Assembly: GCA_022036555.1 (NCBI GenBank)
Contig: CM039120.1
Location: 20,042,350 to 20,106,349, forward strand
DNA: 64,000 bases
From: Microstegium vimineum
Lineage: Eukaryota; Streptophyta; Magnoliopsida; Poales; Poaceae
Reading direction: 5' to 3'
Shown piece after piece: positions 60,973 through 64,000 of the stretch. Within the stretch, counting starts at the first letter, position 1. Each line of letters begins with the position of its first letter. The notes below the pieces were generated by a model. The model was not told where the DNA came from. It saw nothing but the letters and a program-made list of their open reading frames with translations, and did no database searches. Made by a program: the position numbers and the translations under genes.

Positions 60973-62108
60973 TGTTGACACCATTTTTCGACACGTGTCA
61001 AGTGGGCTGAGTCTTGACTGGTCAGTGGTCGTTCTCCATCGGCATCGGGAAAAGTTTGAGCCAATGTTGCTGATGGAAGAAGTGCTGCAGAAAGACCAAG
61101 TGCGTTGCCGATGGAGGCTGGATGATCTTTGCTGACAGAGGTTAATTGGTGAAGTCTTGCTAAAGTTGGTTGCCGATGAAGAGTTGTTGCCGATGGCCGA
61201 TAAAGGGTCATTACCGATTACCGATGAAGAGTTATTGCCGATGACCGATGAAGGGTCATTGCCGATTACCGATGAGGGGTCATTGCTGATTGTCGATGGG
61301 GTCTTTGCCGATTGCCAATGAAGGATGGTTGCCGATTGCCGATCGGGAAAGTGTTGCCAATGCCGATGGGCGTAACTTAGCGCTTGGTGGTAGCAGAAGG
61401 TTACCGGTGGTCAAAAGAAGGAAGGCGCGGATTAACGGGATCTGCCGATGGAAAGTTTTCATCGAAGAGGAGAATAAGGAAACTGGTGTTTGGTACCAGT
61501 ATTATTATAGTAGTTTGAGTCCGACTCTTGCATGAGTCATTTATTTTCCTTTAAAATAGGTGTGTTTGTTTAGGAAATAAATATTGTTATCTGGCTCTTG
61601 CGCGAGTCAGTTTCCTTTAAAGTAGGAGTTTATTTTAGGAAGGGTACATGTCGTGTCTTTGTACAACTCTCCATGCGGGAGTATAAATATGTGCCCGAGG
61701 GCTATGAAATAAAAACCAATCCAATTCAAAACAAACCAATTTTATCTTATTCTACCTTTTATCGCAATTTACCTTTTACTGCATTAGCTGTAGTTTTCAA
61801 CGAGTTCTTCAAGCTTTCGATGGGCTGCATCATCCTGATCTCCGTCAAATCCTTGCTAGTTCCGCGTGGGAGTACCTCTGAGCTTTGGCAATCTGGGCGC
61901 ATCGCTGTTTGCCTCGTTCAGCTCTGCTCTAGTTATCCTTGATCAATCTGAGCCTTGACGTCCGGGCGCATCGCTGTCGTCTCGTTCAGTTTGTTCTAGT
62001 TATCATCCTTGTCGATTGATTGGTCAAATCGATTGGCACGCCTCCGGAATACCGAGCTTTGGGTAATAGCCCGAGGTGTTCACAGATATGACGCTTTTTG
62101 TGTCAATA
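60973..62108 (+). mobile_element. 3' LTR of Tat-out
   Basis: 1,136 bp, TGTTGACACC to TGTGTCAATA; the expected CAACA end carries one C-to-T change. The GCCGAT cluster lies at 61170-61370. It pairs with 39232-39901 and with the GCATG duplication. Confidence 0.92.
61682..61690 (+). promoter_or_regulatory. TATA box of Tat-out 3' LTR
   Basis: TATAAATAT after GCGGGAG, as in the other Tat LTRs. Confidence 0.65.
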
Positions 62109-62113
62109 GCATG
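62109..62113. repeat. Target-site duplication GCATG (right)
   Basis: Exact copy of 39227-39231, directly after the Tat-out 3' LTR. Confidence 0.92.
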
Positions 62114-62413
62114 AAAGTGTATGTATTAGTTCTACCATGGTGTAAAGCATCAGTATCAAATTCTCATGGACGTCCTAACAAAATTGAACAAGCTTGCATA
62201 GGTACAACATCAAAATCACCAGTATCATGATAAGAGCCTGTGAAAAAGCTAATGTGGGCTGATTTAGTTACCTTAGTCTGACCATTATTATTGAACCATT
62301 GAAGTTTATATGGATGTGAATATTGTCGTGTGGTCAAGCCAAGATTCTCAACCAAATCTGAACTCACCAAGTTGTCGCAACTCCCGCTATCAATGATGGT
62401 GAGAACACGACAA
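62114..62413 (-). pseudogene. V protease
   Basis: Minus strand encodes IIDSGSCDNLVSSDLVENLG (active-site DSG), LQWFNNNGQTKVTKSAHISF and DVVPMQACSILLGRP, then DALHHGRTNTYTF, which continues into 39231 (MHKEKK) once the Tat nest is removed. A TAG at 62414-62416 separates it from gag. Aspartic protease of a Gypsy element. Confidence 0.82.
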
Positions 62414-62415
62414 CC

Positions 62416-63708
62416 CTACACAATGAGATACATGTGGAACAAATTGTGGCGCTGAATCTTCATCTCTTCTTCATGTCCCACATGTGAACTCAGCACACGC
62501 TGCACAAGAAGGCTAGGGTAGGCCGCGGCGGCAGCCACTGAGTCAATGGTCTCCTCATCTTGATCTCCATCGGTGGAATCTGCATCAATGTTAGCCACAA
62601 GGGCTAATTCATCTTCAACATCACTAGCACTTACATATCCATCCTCGGTAGCAATGAAAGTGCAGCGACTGGGGCATTCAGCAATTTTATGTCCCATGCC
62701 TTTGCAATGGTGACAAATGATTTTAGCACTGGAGGAGGAGGAGCTAGTAGAAACACCCGGAGTGGCACCTTTCTTCGACTGAAACTGCACATTAGACAAT
62801 TTGCTTACCTCGGAAGAAAGTGGAGGTGTAGGTATCTTGGGCGTCTCTGGCTCAGAGCGCTGCTGAAAATTCCTCCCAGTAGTAGACCTTAAAAGTTGTT
62901 GTTGTGTGCGTCCCTGTACTTCGCGTTCGGCCTTAATAGCAAGATGATACAATTGGGAAAAATTGCGCCATTCCTTGTAATCAAGAATGTTCTGTATATC
63001 ATTGTTTAAACCACCAAAGAATCTAGCACTAGCATCATTATCATCTTCATTTATACCACAACGTGCTAAACCAATAAGTAATTCTTGATAGTATGCTTCT
63101 ACGCCTTTTTCGCCTTGTTTTAAAGTTTGCAGTTTCAAGCGTAAATCACGTTGGTAATAAGGAGGAACAAAACAAGATTTCATACGTTGTTTTAAAACAT
63201 TCCAAGTTTGAGGCACAACAACAGCATTACCAGAATTGCAAAGATCACTCCACCAAAACAAAGCAAAATTAGTAAACTCACTAGTAGCAAGTCTAACTCT
63301 ATGCTCAGCAGGTACATTATGAGAATCAAACTTTTGTTGAACAGCAAGCTCCCAATCTAAGTATGCCTCAGGATGAATATTACCAGCAAAAGGAGGTGGG
63401 CTAAACTTAATTTTAGCAAAGGGATCATTATTACCATGATTATTACCTCCCATACCACGACGATTGAAGTTGTAGCGGTGACGGTTGCGTGCATCACCAT
63501 CAGCATCTGCATATCCATCATCAAAAACATCTCCATCTTCATCATTATCACGAGGAGGTGGACGACGTTGTTCGACCTGCTCAGTGCGTGTGACCAGATT
63601 GTTCACGTTGCGTGTTAGCTCATTCATAAGATTACGTTGTTCATTGATGAACATTGTAAGCTCGCCCTTGGACACGCACTCATTGAAATTCGTCGGAGAT
63701 CCTAACAT
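62416..63708 (-). CDS. V gag polyprotein
   Basis: 430 residues from ATG 63708 (MLGSPTNFNE). Capsid domain: FSPPPFAGNIHPEAYLDWEL, FTNFALFWWSDLC, WNVLKQRMKSCFVPPYYQRD, LKQGEKGVEAYYQELLIGLA and FFGGLNNDIQNIL. Zinc knuckle: CHHCKGMGHKIAECP (complete CCHC). The uninterrupted frame ends at a TAG just before protease. It would form particles and package RNA. The lineage within Gypsy is not assigned with confidence. Confidence 0.88.
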   Translation of the reverse strand: MLGSPTNFNECVSKGELTMFINEQRNLMNELTRNVNNLVTRTEQVEQRRPPPRDNDEDGDVFDDGYADADGDARNRHRYNFNRRGMGGNNHGNNDPFAKIKFSPPPFAGNIHPEAYLDWELAVQQKFDSHNVPAEHRVRLATSEFTNFALFWWSDLCNSGNAVVVPQTWNVLKQRMKSCFVPPYYQRDLRLKLQTLKQGEKGVEAYYQELLIGLARCGINEDDNDASARFFGGLNNDIQNILDYKEWRNFSQLYHLAIKAEREVQGRTQQQLLRSTTGRNFQQRSEPETPKIPTPPLSSEVSKLSNVQFQSKKGATPGVSTSSSSSSAKIICHHCKGMGHKIAECPSRCTFIATEDGYVSASDVEDELALVANIDADSTDGDQDEETIDSVAAAAAYPSLLVQRVLSSHVGHEEEMKIQRHNLFHMYLIV

Positions 63709-64000
63709 GGTTAGAAGATAGAAAAAGACAACACCAAAGTATTATCCCTATCAACTAAAAGGAACCAAGTGGTGGTGGTGGTGGAAAGTGGAATGCAAAA
63801 TCACAAGCGGCTTACCACCGTCTTGCAAGTGTTCTTACCAAAGCCAAACAGGAGCAAAACTAAATTCGCGAAGCAATCGGTTGTTGAGCGTGGTAACAGT
63901 TGCAAGATGAACCTGTGCTGACAGAAGTATATGTAGAGCTTTGGGAAGGCACACTATGAGTAGCAAGGATTAGCAAATAACGAAAGGAGATTTAGCTAGG
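63709..64000. other. V leader, continuing past the window
   Basis: No coding signal. A GGT microsatellite lies at 63769-63783. The PBS and 5' LTR of V were not recognised and probably lie to the right of the window. Confidence 0.45.

Larger units (their letters stand above)
39232..62108 (+). mobile_element. Tat-out: Ty3/Gypsy Tat element containing Tat-in
   Basis: Flanked by GCATG duplications in V. It owns the partial 5' LTR 39232-39901, the internal region 50155-60972 (gag, protease, RT, two RNase H domains, integrase, antisense PMD gene) and the 3' LTR 60973-62108. The two outer LTRs share diagnostic bases (ACCATTTTTCG, GTCAAGTGGGC) not found in the inner pair. Pol has only two nonsense mutations; gag is more damaged. 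Confidence 0.88.

Overview
The window is a block of nested LTR retrotransposons from a large plant genome, most likely a grass. The evidence is the combination of Tat-lineage Gypsy elements, an Athila-like Gypsy element, SIRE/Maximus-like Copia elements with a third ORF, and very GC-rich solo LTRs. I find no host gene, tRNA, rRNA or CRISPR array. Nearly every coding region is retroelement-derived and most are broken by nonsense mutations, frameshifts or other insertions.

Layout, left to right. 1-98 is a fragment of a Copia LTR ('LTR Y'). 99-11405 is a 5'-truncated Tat element ('Tat-A'): decayed pol, an antisense accessory gene, and a 3' LTR. A 3.3-kb solo LTR (6184-9511, target duplication AGAAG) splits its antisense gene. 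11406-21687 is a minus-strand SIRE-like Copia element ('Copia-W'): 5' LTR, PBS, gag, protease-integrase, RT-RNase H and third ORF, but no 3' LTR. 21688-24675 is a second LTR Y, interrupted by a solo LTR of another Copia family ('LTR X', 22666-24625, duplication GTTAG). 24676-28498 is a minus-strand Athila-like remnant ('U'). 28499-33686 is the 3' LTR and adjacent internal sequence of a further element ('Z'), interrupted by a second solo LTR X (30311-32218). 33687-37785 is the 3' LTR X and deleted body of a minus-strand Copia element ('Copia-X'). 37917-38963 is a large inverted repeat.

From 38964 to the end, a minus-strand Gypsy element ('V': gag and protease at 62114-63708, linker at 38964-39231) is split by a 22.9-kb nested Tat insertion flanked by GCATG duplications. 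The outer element ('Tat-out') owns the LTRs at 39232-39901 (partial) and 60973-62108 and the internal region 50155-60972. The inner element ('Tat-in', 39902-50154) sits inside the outer 5' LTR. Its right LTR now leads directly into the Tat-out interior, which suggests LTR-LTR recombination.

The most interesting biology is in the Tat elements. (1) All three carry, antisense to gag-pol, a gene encoding a plant mobile domain (PMD) protein with a Pro/Ala/Ser-rich region and a coiled-coil C-terminus. In Tat-out I can place five exons separated by four short GT-AG introns, all in phase 0, about 160 bp downstream of a TATA box; the same architecture recurs in Tat-in and partly in Tat-A. (2) The hexamer GCCGAT/ATCGGC is strongly over-represented throughout these elements, on both strands, in LTRs and in coding DNA, and appears to shape protein composition. 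Other families here have their own private dispersed motifs, such as the palindrome GGTCGGCACTGCCGACC in Copia-W. (3) Tat-in has lost the capsid domain and all of pol yet keeps LTRs, PBS, PPT, a long repeat-rich gag-like ORF and the antisense gene. Together these suggest, as a hypothesis only, family-specific DNA motifs recognised by element-encoded accessory proteins.
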